From Haliotis asinina (taxonomy: Eukaryota; Mollusca; Gastropoda; Lepetellida; Haliotidae), in the NCBI RefSeq assembly GCF_037392515.1, contig NC_090280.1:17362001-17426000 (forward strand): a stretch of 64,000 nt of DNA, in the 5' to 3' direction. A program made the translations under genes and the position numbers. The first letter of the stretch is position 1. Every line of letters starts with the position of its first letter. The notes beneath the pieces were generated by a model, which saw only the letters and a program-made list of their open reading frames with translations, did no database searches and had not been told where the DNA came from. This document shows, piece after piece, positions 29,655 to 41,502 of this stretch.

Positions 29655-29670
29655 TACGTCACGTGACGTA
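29655..29670. promoter_or_regulatory. Perfect 16-bp palindrome with E-box/CRE character
   Basis: TACGTCACGTGACGTA. The core GTCACGTGAC is the consensus of TFEB/USF-type bHLH-ZIP binding, with CRE half sites on both sides. No transcript start is known nearby, so any role is inference. Confidence 0.35.
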
Positions 29671-30139
29671 GCATAATATTTGAACCGTGACCAAGAGTTG
29701 TTAATTTTGATTTGGGGAAATAGATATGGTCTTTTCAAATTCAACACTGGCTAGTGCTGTAAATGATTGGATAAAGCACTGGAGCCGTTGAGTGGGCTGT
29801 TCCGGAGGCTGCTAATTCCATGCTGACATCATTTTAGCTTCAATGGAATTTTAAACTCAGTAGATCAGTGCTGGTGGTCATAACGTTGGTTTCTCGCGGA
29901 AACGAGATTCAACTTTTGCATGATAGGGTCACGTGCTGCTTTTCCTCATTGCTCGTCAGCGTCAGCCAACTCTGGACACAAAAATAACAGCAACGGCATA
30001 TGAAGCGTTCGTAAAATATATGATTTGTCAACAGTCTTGTTTTCTGTGAATTTGCCCTAATAGGTTTCATTCGAGTGATAGAGCATTGAAAAAGTTTTTT
30101 TGCACCACACAAAACCCAGTCCCGTATCCTCTCAATAGG

Positions 30140-30410
30140 CATGAAATAACTCAGTACAACACACTGACATGAAATAACTCAGTTCAACATATAGACAGAA
30201 TATAACTCAGTACAACATAGAGACAGGAAATAACTCAGTACAACATACAGGCATGGAATAACTCAGTTCAACACACAGGCATGAAATAACTAAGTACAAC
30301 AATGAGACAGGAAATAACTCAATACAACATAGAGACAGGAAATAACTCAGTACAACATAGAGACAGGAAATAACTCAGTACAAAATAGAGACGGGAAATA
30401 ACTCAATGGA
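30140..30410 (+). repeat. 28-29-bp minisatellite, about nine copies
   Basis: Unit GAGACAGGAAATAACTCAGT plus ACAACATA. The first copies carry GGCATGAAATAACTCAG variants. Confidence 0.9.
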
Positions 30411-31412
30411 AAGTAAACAGGTAAAATAGCTTAATACAGAATACGTGATTGTTAATAACTTGGTATCCCACAGTTATTTAAAAACTCATTACAATGCGAA
30501 CCCATATACTACCTCAGTATAACAACGTATGTTGATTAAAGCTTTGATTCGTCATGTTGTATGTATACCCGGACTCAATTCAAGAGCCAGTACACCCTGT
30601 CGGTGTGACAAATATAGAAAAGAGAATATGGCACATGCTGGAAAATCATTATTTTTCTAATATTTATGCGAAACATAATGTTTTGTCTTGGCAAACATCT
30701 AGCATCCTTATCCTAACGTGCAGCATGTGCAATGAACAGTTTTCCTTTTTCTTTTAAAATGTTCTTTTTTTTTCAAAAATGTGTAAAAAAATTTAAGCGA
30801 TAAATGTGTGTGTTTAGCAGCTGGTGAAAAACACGCAACTTTCAACAGTACAGAGTAATATACTAACAGATAACAGTTAAACTTAAGTCTTAACAAAGCC
30901 TTAGGGGATTCCTCAAAACAGTACCTGTTAATCGAACAATGAAACCTTTAATCTTCTTACAGGCAAATATTTATATTGATTTTGCTAATATTAACACCTC
31001 CTTTGAACATTGATCAGGAAACGCTCTTGCCATAGCCTTGATTCTCTTCAGAAAAGTGTCTTCAACTGGCGTTGTTAATCACACTGGGTTATTGACAGGT
31101 TGTTCTCTCCGACGTCCGCGCCTCAGGTTCATGTCCATGGTATAGACATGCTGTCGCTTGTGATATGGAGTCATGTGAGAAATCTCGCCTATTAGTGTTC
31201 GATTTCTTCGTTTGCTTCAAATCTTGCATCCACGCCAACAAAAGTTACCTCCCTTGATCACAGCTGATCTACCCATTTGGAACCCACAAAATATTAGTGC
31301 ATCTATATGCATCACTTTTCTTTTTCAAACTTTTTAAGTTCGAGATTTCTGAAACAGCTGATTACTTGTGAAATGATTAAATGTATTAAACTATTTATGC
31401 AGTTAATAATAT

Positions 31413-31416
31413 TTAA

Positions 31417-31452
<36 letters not shown>
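31413..31452 (+). repeat. (AAAT)n microsatellite
   Basis: Ten AAAT/TAAA units directly in front of a 5'-truncated SINE-B. Confidence 0.95.
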
Positions 31453-31453
<1 letters not shown>

Positions 31454-31628
31454 GCAGACTTGGTTGGCAAATGTCATCGGTTACCCATTTCGCAGATCGA
31501 TGCTCATGTCGTTGATCACTGGACTGTCTGGTCCAGACTCTATTATTTACAGACCGCCGCCATATAGTTGTAATATTGCTGAGTGTGGCGCAAAACTAAA
31601 CTCACTCACTTACTCACTCACTCATTCA
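31453..31628 (+). mobile_element. SINE-B, 5'-truncated
   Basis: Begins GCAGACTTGGTTGGCAAATG and runs to the tail GCAAAACTAAACTCACTCAC with several CTCA units. Confidence 0.9.
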
Positions 31629-31884
31629 GTCCCATTAGTGACCACACCATCGTCTTGATAATCATCGCTGTCGTGGTAGTCATTTTAACATCGTCGTCGT
31701 CATCATCCAAGTCAACAACTGCAACAGTGCGTTAGTTTAGCCTCAGTGCCAACAGTGATGCATAATACTAATGACATTCTGAAGGACGCTGGTTTCGGGT
31801 TTGGCGCCCTTTGAAAAATAATGCCGTATAACTGGCCCGAGATTTACTGTCCTACGTTTGACTCATCCGTTGAGGATACAGGGT

Positions 31885-32024
31885 CAGAGACCCTGAAGAT
31901 CCAGGTAAGAATTTGTCTTAAGTAATCCATGTTCGTCGTAAGAAGCGAGTAACAGATCGGGGTCTTTGACTTTGTTGGGGCATGTCATTGTATCCCAACT
32001 ACGTAGATCGATGCTCATGACCTG
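31885..32024 (+). mobile_element. SINE-B head and centre
   Basis: GACCCTGAAGATCCAGGTAA, GTCGTAAGAAGCGAGTAACA and CGTAGATCGATGCTCATGAC. The 3' half is missing. Confidence 0.8.
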
Positions 32025-32506
32025 TATATATTTGTCTGTATACATTTCCTGTGCATATTTTAAACGTATCTTATGTACCATTAGACTGGCTATAAAATGG
32101 ATAGTTACAGTGTTCTGAGGATTGTATGAAGCAAACGCTGGTCAACAAAATACAAGACAGATAATGATAACAATGTATGTTTTACGCCTGCCGCTAAAGC
32201 GAAAGCGTTTGTAAACAAAACAAACACACAAATGTTTCGCGTGTACTAGCACGCCTGAAATATCCATACATGAAACGTAGTGCACGTGCGACAGTCGCTA
32301 CGCGTGACAGTTTAGACGACATTGCATGGTTTCTAAACGAGGTCAGGTGACTTATATCACTCGTTATGTACAGACTGCAGTGCATTCGTTGGAGAGAATA
32401 CTCCTGATTTCCGCTGTCATTGCTTGGGGATGTTTGGGAGATACATTGGTCGCCTATTCAACATGTGAAGTTCGCCATGCTCTTTGGGGTATTTAAACAA
32501 CTTTGT

Positions 32507-32595
32507 GAATGAGTGAGTATTGTTTTACGACGCCTTTAGCAATATTCCCTCAATATCACGGCGGGTGACACCAGAAATTGGGTGGATTTACCGCT
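32507..32595 (-). mobile_element. SINE-A tail fragment
   Basis: GTGAGTATTGTTTTACGACG, TTTAGCAATATTCCCTC, CACGGCGGGTGACACCAGAA. Confidence 0.8.
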
Positions 32596-33347
32596 ATATA
32601 AATTTTCAGTATTATTATTCATATTACTATTATCTTATACTGTGCTGTAAGAACAATGCTTATGCTGTAGAATTATTATATATTTCAATTCTTCAGCATA
32701 ATCTGAATATACAATGCGGTTGAAATATACTCGCCATTTATGTACCACACAAGCTAACAATGTAATGTTCACTGGTTTTGATTATCAAGAAATTTTAAGT
32801 TTTTAAGGGCAAAGCAAGGCGTAGAAAGAAAACAAATTCAGCTCTGAGCATACAATGTATGAAGTCTGTTTCAGGTCTCAACCGCCGTGGTCAGGCTAAA
32901 CCATTGCAAACAGCTGCTTACTCGCCCACTTTCCCGCCCACTTACTCGTCCACTTACTTGTCAGTTATTTAACACCAATGATATATTCAATAAATGTGTA
33001 TAAATATAGTGCTGGTTTCTATAACGTGTGTCATCAATCATTTCGTCCAACTACATCCACACGTGTTCAATCAAGCAAAGCTGAGCGGTCGCTCAAGTTC
33101 CATATTATCTACTCTTGTATCTTGCAGTCATGCTGGAGGCAGTACCAGGCTGTCGATGATGCACACGAGTCCCATCCCATCCGCGTTATCAAACTCCCCA
33201 ACAGGGTGATCCAACTGTGACTCAAACTGTTGATTGCCTGCATCATTCAAGCTCCTTACACTGATCAGTGACGACATTTCAGGAAGTCGAGAGAAGTTTC
33301 TTTCAGAATCAATTAAAGTCGCCCAACGGTTCACAGAAGCTTTAACC

Positions 33348-33411
33348 ATGGCGGGAGTAAGACAAAGTTGTGTTCTGGCCCTTATTGTTTTTAGCTGTTT
33401 TGCGGGAAAAG
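33348..33411 (+). CDS. Ig-like gene exon 1 (signal peptide)
   Basis: ATG in the context TTAACCATGG, 21 codons plus one base, donor AAAAG|GTAAGT. An acceptor-like TATCTTGCAG at 33127 suggests the exon starts at 33128 with a 5' UTR of about 220 bases. Confidence 0.82.
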
Positions 33412-36400
33412 GTAAGTTTTTCTTTATGGTTGCTATTATTTAATATCATTGACGTATAATCATGGTTTAGCGTGACCAATTATCCCAAGAGTAAGTTTGA
33501 TAGCGTCAACCCAAACTTTGGAAAACAAAAGTGACATCACCTTAGTATTTTCATATTTCCTTCTTAAAAGCAACTACTTTAATGCCACAAACAAACTCAT
33601 TTATACATACAGTAGATTAGGTGAATCTTACTTTGTTTTATCATATAACTGAGTTTAATAGTTTAAAGTCTCACCATTCAAACGCCATAGGTTTTACATG
33701 GCATTCGTATGTTTTACATAATTACAGACTTCATGAGAGAGAATGACTTATTTCCTGGGGCACTATGTTCTGTCACATCGGCTTGTGTGGTTCTGTACTT
33801 AAACAGCAAGGAGAGTTTTGTGGATATACAACATCTTTCATGTAATTTGTAAGTCCATAGAACTCCCCTTGTTCATCACACCAACATCTAAATGTCACTC
33901 AAAGACGTTCAGATCAACCCATAAGGAAACTACATTGTGCATGTATACTGAACACAAGAATAGGGGTCATGAATTTGCTTCAAGGTACATTGTGTTTTAT
34001 GACATTGTGTTCCCCATTTACACTACAAATAAAACGTACCCAAAATAATGCCTTTCCCCTAACTTTTCAAAAACATTTATCTACATATCAGGGAAGTGAT
34101 GTTTCTATTCTGACATAAAATACATTCAAGTTTAGCACGTCAGTAGTTAATTTCCATCAAAAAGACATTTAAATTCTAACCTATTATAAGTTCATGATTT
34201 CCCGGGACTGTGGGGTAGCTTATTGGTTAAACTCACTCACTCACTCATGATTTCACACAATGCCCAGTCACATGACCCCAATGGAAGTCGAGGAAAGTTG
34301 AGCATGGCCAGCTACTGATAAAATATTAATGACTTGGATCAAACAAAACAAATGTTAATGAGTGTCCAGAGACTGAAATACGTAGATTTAGGTAAAATAC
34401 CAACAATGAGTTATTAATGACCTGGCTTGTTGTATAACATTATATATGCAATCCTGATAGGTGCAGGCGTGTGATCATGGCGGTCTGACATGAGAAATGT
34501 TGCGAATGTACATATGTAACATTCATGATTGATTCTTAACATAAACATTTCATCATTGCTACTACTGAACGGCTACTGTTGATTATACTTCTCTGTAACT
34601 GGTACGGATGGGCAGTTCAGTGGTAAAAGCGTTCGCTCGCCGGCGTCTGTTTGCTGCTTATCGTAAACCTGGGCCTCGTTCCGTAACGCCACAACTGCCG
34701 TAAGTCTATGTTAAAGTATGGGACTTGCGATTATCTTAGTTCTACGATCGCTCTGAGTGAGGAATGGTGCCCTGGACGGTGGGATAGCCTAGTGGTTAAA
34801 GCTTTCACTCGTCACGCCGTAGACCAGAGTTCAGTTCCCCACATGAGTACGATGTGTGGAGCCCTCTCCGATGTCCTCATTCGCGTTATTGCTGTAATAT
34901 TGCTAGAGGCTTTAGGAGGACTGTCCTCAAACATTCGATAACAGACCAGACCGTGTGTACACCATCACATTCAGCAATTTTAGAAAATGGTCGTGACTGT
35001 CCAATGCGGTACACTGTCTAAACCGGCATTTTATTTCGGTCTCATGGGGTGCCGGTTTATACACGTTTCACTGTATATACACTCGTTAGTCGCCTCTTAC
35101 TACAAGCACAGGCTACTGACGACCATTTCTAACCCGGATGTGAAGCAGGTTTAATTGTGATGGTTGTGACGTGTGTCTCGTTTAAACCAAACTTGTGATA
35201 TATTTATACAGAATGGTGGAGAGGAAGGAAGTCTTAGTCACGTCAGTTTAGAAAAGCGGGTTTCAATTGTGTAGGTTGGTGCATGTATGTGAGATTTCAG
35301 GTCCAATTATAGTTACATCCTTGATCGGTTAAACTTTGACCTTCTCTTGTCAGTATGCAACAGGAGGAAGAATATTTCTGTCGCTCATGTGAATTATTCG
35401 GAAAACGAAATTCGCAAATTTCTGATTTGAATTTACGTAAACTATCAGCCACCGAAACTATACAGCTATAATGCTTTTGACGTACAAACAACAAATTTCG
35501 CTAAACACAGTCGCCAAAAATGTGCACACTTGACTCGTTGTTCGTTTTCCGCTCAGCCATTTTGAAATCTATGAGACTGAGCTTAATTAGTTTTACGCTG
35601 CTTTTAGCAGTGTTCCAGTAGTATAGCCCGGGTCGTTATACCCTCGACTATGTGTCTCCAGATTGATACAAGAGATGATATCTTGATGTCTTCCTTGGTG
35701 TTGTTCCCAAAGATAGGATGTAGTCGGTTCGGCACAAGCGATAAACGTCGATCTACGGGAACCTTCTATGCTTTCAGTCTCCACACATCTCACAGGTTAT
35801 ATATCACGTCGCATCTCTTCTAGGGTAATGTTTTGTAAGCTCTCTCTCTCTCTTTCGTGGCTGATTACAAGTAATAGTTAGATTTCCCAACAGGGATTCA
35901 GTGTGTGAAGCCCATTTCTGTTGTCCCCCGTCGTGATATTGCTGGAATATTGAAAATACCTTCTTCAAACTAAACTTACTCTCAATTAGTAACTGGGGCC
36001 GTGGTGTAGCGAAGTTGTGAAAGGGTTCGCACGACACGCCGAAGACCGAGTTCGAGTAAACACATGGGTTCAGTGTGTGAACGCGTAAAAGCAAACTCAC
36101 TCATTCACTCTGTAATTTCACTCACTGAGCATCAAACTCACTCACTTACTCACTTACAGTATTTGTCATGGGTTTCAGCCGTGATGTTCACGGATGCCAA
36201 AAAGCAGGTTTCATTTAATGACTGGTTTCTGACTGATCAATCACACCAGCGTGAGAGGATATAAGAACTTTTGATAACCTGTGCTCATAAAACACAATCT
36301 CTTCCTATACTTACTTTGGGCGTTCACGCAGTAACGTCCCATCAATTACTGTCACTTCGTCTCCAAAAGGGCGGCCATGCTTGGCTTGTTTGATCTGACC

Positions 36401-39400
36401 AGAGGCTGTTGCCGTTACGTCAACTACTACTCAATTGCCGTCAGCTACGACGTCACACGTTGGCGACAGCTCAGTTTCGTGACCTAGTTATCCAGCGTCA
36501 GGTCGAAGACGTGGTTCGATTCCCAATGTGTAAGCTTGGTCTTCCCGCTGTGACAGCTGAATATTGCTACCCGCGCGTAAAGCCAAACCCATGTGATACT
36601 GGGCGATAAATAAGGAAGAAAACCACCTATCGTCAACAACAACAACTCGAAATGTTGTAGACTGTTACGTAGGCGAAACATCGCCACCCACCAACACCCG
36701 AGTGGAAGAACATCGCACCTCCGTTACCAATTCCATCAGGAAATCAGTCATATATGGCTACATCAAAACAAGACCCGGGATCAAATGTTATCAGTTATTA
36801 GGTCGAAAGTATTATAGAAAAATCAATTCCTCAAATGATATATTTTTCCAAGGAAGAATAAGTGAGGACGGAGGAATGGGGAAAGAAACGAGCTCAGAGT
36901 TATCTCTCTTCTGTTATAGACATGGATGGCTCTTATGTATTAATTTAAATTACTGTCTTAACGAAAATCAATTAGTGATATTGATAGCTACAGTAATTAT
37001 TTCTGGTCGGGGGATGAAATTAACACCACTACCTGCAGTTGTTGATATTTTTCACAGTTCAATAGACTACACGCTTGTAAATTAAGTTACAAAATGTGCC
37101 CTTTTCTTGTCTAATATGACTTTTTTCTATTCGGGTATTTCGAACGGAAGAGGTTTCCATTTCTGTGCTACTTGTATCCCTAGAGGTTCCTGGTTAGAGT
37201 TGTTCACTGACAACTATTCTCAGAATTGAATGAATGAAAAAACTATTGTTTGCTTTTGCGCTACGAAGACACAAGATAACCCACTGAACGATTTATTTGC
37301 ATTAAAGACACTGACAAAATATCGGTGAACCATTTTAAAATGCATCATGCTATTTCAGTCTGCTTCACTATGAATACCCATTAGTGCAAACTAGAGCACA
37401 CGCACACGCACACGCATACACACCAACGATGCTTCATGAATGAATAATGAATACTTGCAAGTCGACGTTTTAATCCCTTTTCACGTCACAGCATCTATGG
37501 CGTCGACGTATAGACAATCATTTCAACTCATTGTCAACATGTACAAAAAGTAGTCCGGTAGAAACATTATTATTTTATACATGCAATTATTTTAATATTG
37601 TAACATTGTTGTTTTAGGTACAAGTTTAGACATTTTCGTCCCACACTTGATCGAAGTCTACAACGGCCGAAGTATCACATTTGACGTCATTTATACTCCC
37701 TACAAGACAAGCGATGACGTCACAATTAACATCACAAAACAATCACAGAGGTTCGCTGTCATTGAAGTGGCTAATGGCTCGATGGCACAGATTCAACGGT
37801 TCGGGAGTTGGTCCCGACGAGTCAGACTTGTACAAAAGGAGGAAAAGTTCTTCGTAACGTTGGATAAGGTTGCCGTTGCTGATGACGGCGATTATGATGT
37901 CACGGTCAAGGTCAACGGTGTATCTAAAGAAAAACGCATGCATATTGGCGTTCTAGGTAGGTTTTACTAATTCTTTCAGTGTTACATTTAATACTCACAT
38001 TTACATGCAGATAATCTCCCATTCAATTTCCGCAACTACTTTGGCTTAGTGTAAAGGGCAGAGGCCTCGCTGAGCCTTGAGGGACGCCACATGAAAGCAG
38101 CGCATTCTGAGAGACAGCTTCAGATGACTGCCAGTTGACATCTGTCACAAAGATAGGGGATACGCCACTTATGTACTGTGGCATCAATGTAATAATCCAG
38201 TTTGAGAGAATGGCTTAAAGTATGATAGTCAAAGGTATCAAATGAAGCAGAAAGGTTGTCCAGGAGCACCAACATTGCAAACAGGAGAACGTTCATCAGA
38301 GTTCAAGGCTGTTCCTGTGCTATGAGCTATACAACGTCCATTTGGGTATCCATGTAATACTGGTATTCCTTAGGGCAGGTATTGTTTCATTGTTGCTTAA
38401 TACCATTGCCCCTCCAATGTTAATCATTATTCAGTGACACTTTTGTGTAATATACTGAGTACAAACAATGAGGATTTTTAACTTTACGGGCACTGGCCAT
38501 TGTTCTTAAAGTGTTTTTCAAATAAGATGTATATGGAAATAGAAATATTGCTCTATTGTTCACCACGTGACGTGCGTTCTATCAGATACTATTGTATTTT
38601 AGGCTATGAGGCCGAAATAGTGACGAAATACATGATATCATATATCACGGACTTTGGAAAACCGTCTTTGGTATGGATTAATGAGAACAACTAAATAGCG
38701 CGCGCACACACACACACAGACACAGACACAGACAGACACACACCTGCGCAAGTGTAGTAATTTTATATATTGCTCCTTTTAAAGGGTTTTCTTGTCTCAA
38801 TTTCCACGTGGAAATTCATGCCATGGGTTGCAATAAGCACTCGTCCTTGTACACTCAAAGAAAATCGGTCAGCCTGATGGTTTTTATCTATATTTATTGT
38901 GGAAAAATCCGGTTCAAAGAGATTCGTTGCGCATCGTAAATTTCTTTCAAGATTACTATTACGGCAAATAACCCATGAAGATCTTTGTAAGAAGTGATCT
39001 TCAGTAAGCCATGCATATCGAAAGAGGCAACCAACAGGATCAGGTGGTCAGGATGACCGACTTGATTGACACGTCATTTTATCGCAGTTGCGTAGATAGA
39101 AGCTAATGCTGCTTATCACTGGATTGTGTGATCAAGACTCGATTGTTTACAACACACACACACACACACACACTCACACACACACAATGAATGCGGCGTT
39201 AAGAACAAACATGGTTGATAAGCATTTGTGCTCATAATATTAACCCTTTTTCAGAGTACCCATCGGATGTCAACATCGAAATCATCAATGTAAATCCCGG
39301 ATCCTACCAAGTGACAACCCCAGTGCAGTTCATGTGTAGTGGAATCGGTGGAAGGCCATTAGGGGAGATAACTCTCGCAAGAAGAACTTTAGGCGATGTG

Positions 39401-39590
39401 AATTATGTCCCCTTGGTGGCTGATCTCTTGAACAAAACTGTAGTTGGGCGGGTATTTAACTACACGTTTCAGCGACTCGTGGATCAGCAGGATAACGGAT
39501 CCCTGTTCGTGTGCCAGATACATAGAGGGCCGTTCTTCCTAGAAACTGGACTTCTTAAGCAAAGTTCTCCCGTGGAATTATCGGTAGAAT
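33348..39590 (+). CDS. Signal peptide plus two Ig-like domains, 5' three coding exons
   Basis: Exons 33348-33411, 37618-37956 and 39255-39590 splice in phase 1 at every junction, the usual arrangement for immunoglobulin-superfamily exons, giving 246 codons so far. Exon 1 encodes a signal peptide (MAGVRQSCVLALIVFSCFAG). Exon 2 encodes a V-like domain with YNGRSITFDVIYTPYKTSDD and VAVADDGDYDVTVKV, which corresponds to the Ig F-strand region but lacks both canonical cysteines. Exon 3 encodes a second domain with the Cys pair in VQFMCSGIGG and GSLFVCQIH. The product is secreted or cell-surface. Mollusc FREP and related lectins start with tandem Ig domains, but no fibrinogen or lectin exon was found downstream, so that assignment is only a possibility. 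The 3' end is missing from the model: no exon in matching phase was recognised after 39590. Confidence 0.82.
34603..34660 (+). mobile_element. SINE-A 5' fragment
   Basis: GGATGGGCAGTTCAGTGGTA and AAAGCGTTCGCTCGCCG; the rest is unrecognisable. Confidence 0.6.
34675..34770. mobile_element. Fold-back MITE fragment
   Basis: Holds TCTTAGTTCTACGATCGCTC and TGAGTGAGG, like the right arm of 21630-21682; the left arm is diverged. Confidence 0.5.
34775..34915 (+). mobile_element. SINE-A copy
   Basis: GGTGGGATAGCCTAGTGGTT, GAGTTCAGTTCCCCACATGA and GCTGTAATATTGCTAGAGGC. Confidence 0.88.
35083..35148 (-). mobile_element. SINE-B head fragment
   Basis: TCGTTAGTCGCCTCTTACTA, CAAGCACAGGCTACTGACGA and CCATTTCTAACCCGG. 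Confidence 0.75.
35583..35632 (-). mobile_element. SINE-A tail fragment
   Basis: TAGTTTTACGCTGCTTTTAG and CAGTGTTCCAGTAG, the reverse of the tail. Confidence 0.6.
35880..35962 (+). mobile_element. SINE-A 3' half
   Basis: TTTCCCAACAGGGATTCAGT, GTGAAGCCCATTTCTG and CGTGATATTGCTGGAATATT. Confidence 0.8.
35993..36112 (+). mobile_element. SINE-A copy with shortened tail
   Basis: GGGGCCGTGGTGTAGCGAAG, CACGCCGAAGACCGAGTTCG and AAGCAAACTCACTCATTCAC. The segment between the B box and tail is reduced. Confidence 0.8.
36113..37617. other. Ig-gene intron 1, remainder
   Basis: No exon supported. A plus-strand open frame at 36702-37085 (127 codons) has no recognisable domain or splice context and is not called. 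Confidence 0.5.
37618..37956 (+). CDS. Ig-like gene exon 2 (Cys-less V-like domain)
   Basis: Acceptor GTTGTTTTAG, donor CTAG|GTAGGT, 339 bases. Sequons NIT and NGS are present. No cysteine is found in the whole exon. Confidence 0.88.
38040..38330 (-). pseudogene. Decayed LINE reverse-transcriptase fragment (CR1/L2-like)
   Basis: Read on the minus strand, three neighbouring frames carry RT hallmarks in order. HSTGTAL (38330 side) is a relic of the HSTETAL motif. LVLLDNLSASFDTFDYHTL is a relic of LDLSAAFDTVDH. CGVPQGSARPLPFTL is a relic of GVPQGSVLGPLLF. At least one frameshift and a stop (TGA after CQLAVI) separate the last two, so it is dead. It is too short to fix the clade beyond the CR1/L2/Jockey range. 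It lies antisense in intron 2 of the Ig-like gene. Confidence 0.8.
38699..38745 (+). repeat. (CA)n with CAGA interruptions
   Basis: GCGCGCGCACACACACACAC followed by GACACAGACAGACAC. Confidence 0.9.
38970..39205 (+). mobile_element. SINE-B copy with a (CA)n inside
   Basis: CCCATGAAGATCTTTGTAAG, GGATCAGGTGGTCAGGATGA and ACTGGATTGTGTGATCAAGA. A (CA)n at 39151-39187 replaces the GACCGCCGCC segment, and TGCGGCGTTAAGAAC closes the tail. Confidence 0.85.
39255..39590 (+). CDS. Ig-like gene exon 3 (second Ig domain)
   Basis: Acceptor CCTTTTTCAG, donor GAAT|GTGAGT, 336 bases. It has one Cys pair about 50 residues apart and sequons NKT, NYT and NGS. Confidence 0.88.
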
Positions 39591-40730
39591 GTGAGTACAT
39601 CGTTTATTATTATTTTTCACACTCTTGTATTTGAGGACGATATGTAATGTTGCCGTATCATCAGAACTGGGAGGACATTGTATCAGCGTGGAATTAGTTT
39701 ATCAGTAATTCATGGGGGGGATGCCTGTTGATTGAAATGTTTCTGTTGAAACGTCAGACATGTATCTGAAGCTGAGAAGGAAGCCTGTCATTCCCAGTTT
39801 CAGGCTCAACGAACCGAATAGATACCTCCTATTTCGGGTTTTGAGGGTGATCTTAGGAACCATCTTCAACCGGGTACCTCCAACCCAAACTGACTGACTG
39901 AATGAATGAAAGATACGTAGCTGCCGAAGACAGTTTCCATTCCCAATAAAGTCCACCTAAAAGTGTCCTGATTCGTGATGACAATGCATTGTTGCAGTAT
40001 CAAATTAAACGTACTTTCTATTCAGTCGGAAATATTTTATCATAATGGTTTTGTCATTTAGGGAAGCAAATACACTCCATGTGATGTATATAATGTTTCA
40101 GCATATTTGCAGTGTGGTTATATTTCCTGATATTGTCAGAGTCGTGACATTCACAATGATGACAAAACCTATGGAAATTGACCTTGTGAAGGAAACACTT
40201 CCTGATACTACAACTACCGTACTGTCATTTTACTCTGATGAGATATCTGTGAGATCACCAAAAGAAGGATGGTAAATGGTAACATCCCAAACCAAACTAA
40301 TATGCCTCCCTCTGGTGCTGAACAGAGAGAATCATGTGACGGTATTTGTAATACGCACAGAGTTGGCGTACAACCAGAAAACTGTTTAAGCTAATATTTG
40401 CATGGTCGGAGTTACCTCCCTTATGCTGTTGCCCATCTGATGTTTTTGTTTTCGATTTGTCAGAACAGATATACACTGATATGTCAGAATGTGTTTTGCA
40501 TTTAAGAGAGGACTGCAATGCGAGTTTTTCTTCAGTATTGGTTTTATCTACGTTATTTCTGTGTGATGAATTTTCCTGGTAGAACAGATTCCATTTTATC
40601 AGTCTTTGGATCACAATCTTGATATACTAAAAGTTTTCTTTGGTTTCCTGGGTAGAATAGTTCTCAGTACAACATACTTAACAGAAAAATGGACTGTCAC
40701 GGAATTCAACGTTTGTGCCCAGTATAATAT
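39591..40730. other. Stretch after the last Ig-like exon
   Basis: One exon-like frame at 40113-40271 has acceptor ATTTGCAG and donor ATG|GTAAAT but starts and ends in phase 2, which does not fit exon 39255-39590. Nothing else is recognised. Confidence 0.5.
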
Positions 40731-41275
40731 CATGCCTGACATGTTTAAGAACTCGTGGGTAGAACAAGACCCGGTATATCATGCTTGACATGTGTAAGGA
40801 CTCGGGGGTAATCAGGACCCGGTATATCATGCTTGACATGTGTAAGGACTCGGGAGTAGAACAAGACCCGATACATCATGCCTGACATGTATAAGGACTC
40901 TTGGGTAGAACAAGACCCGATACATCATGCTTGACATGTATAAGGACTCTTGGGTAGAACAAGACCCGATGTATCATGCTTGACATGTGTAAGGACTCTT
41001 GGGTAGAACAAGACCCGATATATCATGCTTGAAATGTGCAAGGAGTCGTGAGTTGAACAAGACCCGGTATATCATGCCTGACATGTGTAAGGACTCTTGG
41101 GTAGAACAAGACCCGATGTATCATGCTTGACATGTGTAAGGACTCTTGGGTAGAACAAGACCCGATATAACATGCTTGAAATGTTTAAGGACTCTTGGGT
41201 AGAACAAGACCCGATATACCATGCTTGACATGTGTAAGGACTCGTGAGTTGAACAAGACTCGGTCCAGGATATCA
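40731..41275 (+). repeat. 49-bp minisatellite, about eleven copies
   Basis: Unit CATGCTTGACATGTGTAAGG plus ACTCTTGGGTAGAACAAGAC plus CCGATATAT; copies start at 40731, 40780 and onward. Confidence 0.93.
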
Positions 41276-41502
41276 AGCTTGACGTAGAAGTTGACATTGC
41301 GTTTCTGTAGTAAGCTAGGAGCGTTTGTTTGACATGCACCAGCGGTGAGCTCCTGGGGAAGATGAGCTGAAACAATACTGTCAATACCCAATTTCTTGGA
41401 ACGGTGATAACTGAAAACTGGTCCGCTCACTACATAGCATGGTCTGCCGGACCGGTAAAGTTTTTGTAACAAAATGGTAGCAGAACCAATACCGACCGAA
41501 GA

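Noticed and set aside
36702-37085. 127-codon plus-strand frame in Ig-gene intron 1
   Set aside because: No recognisable motif, hydrophobic pattern or splice context.
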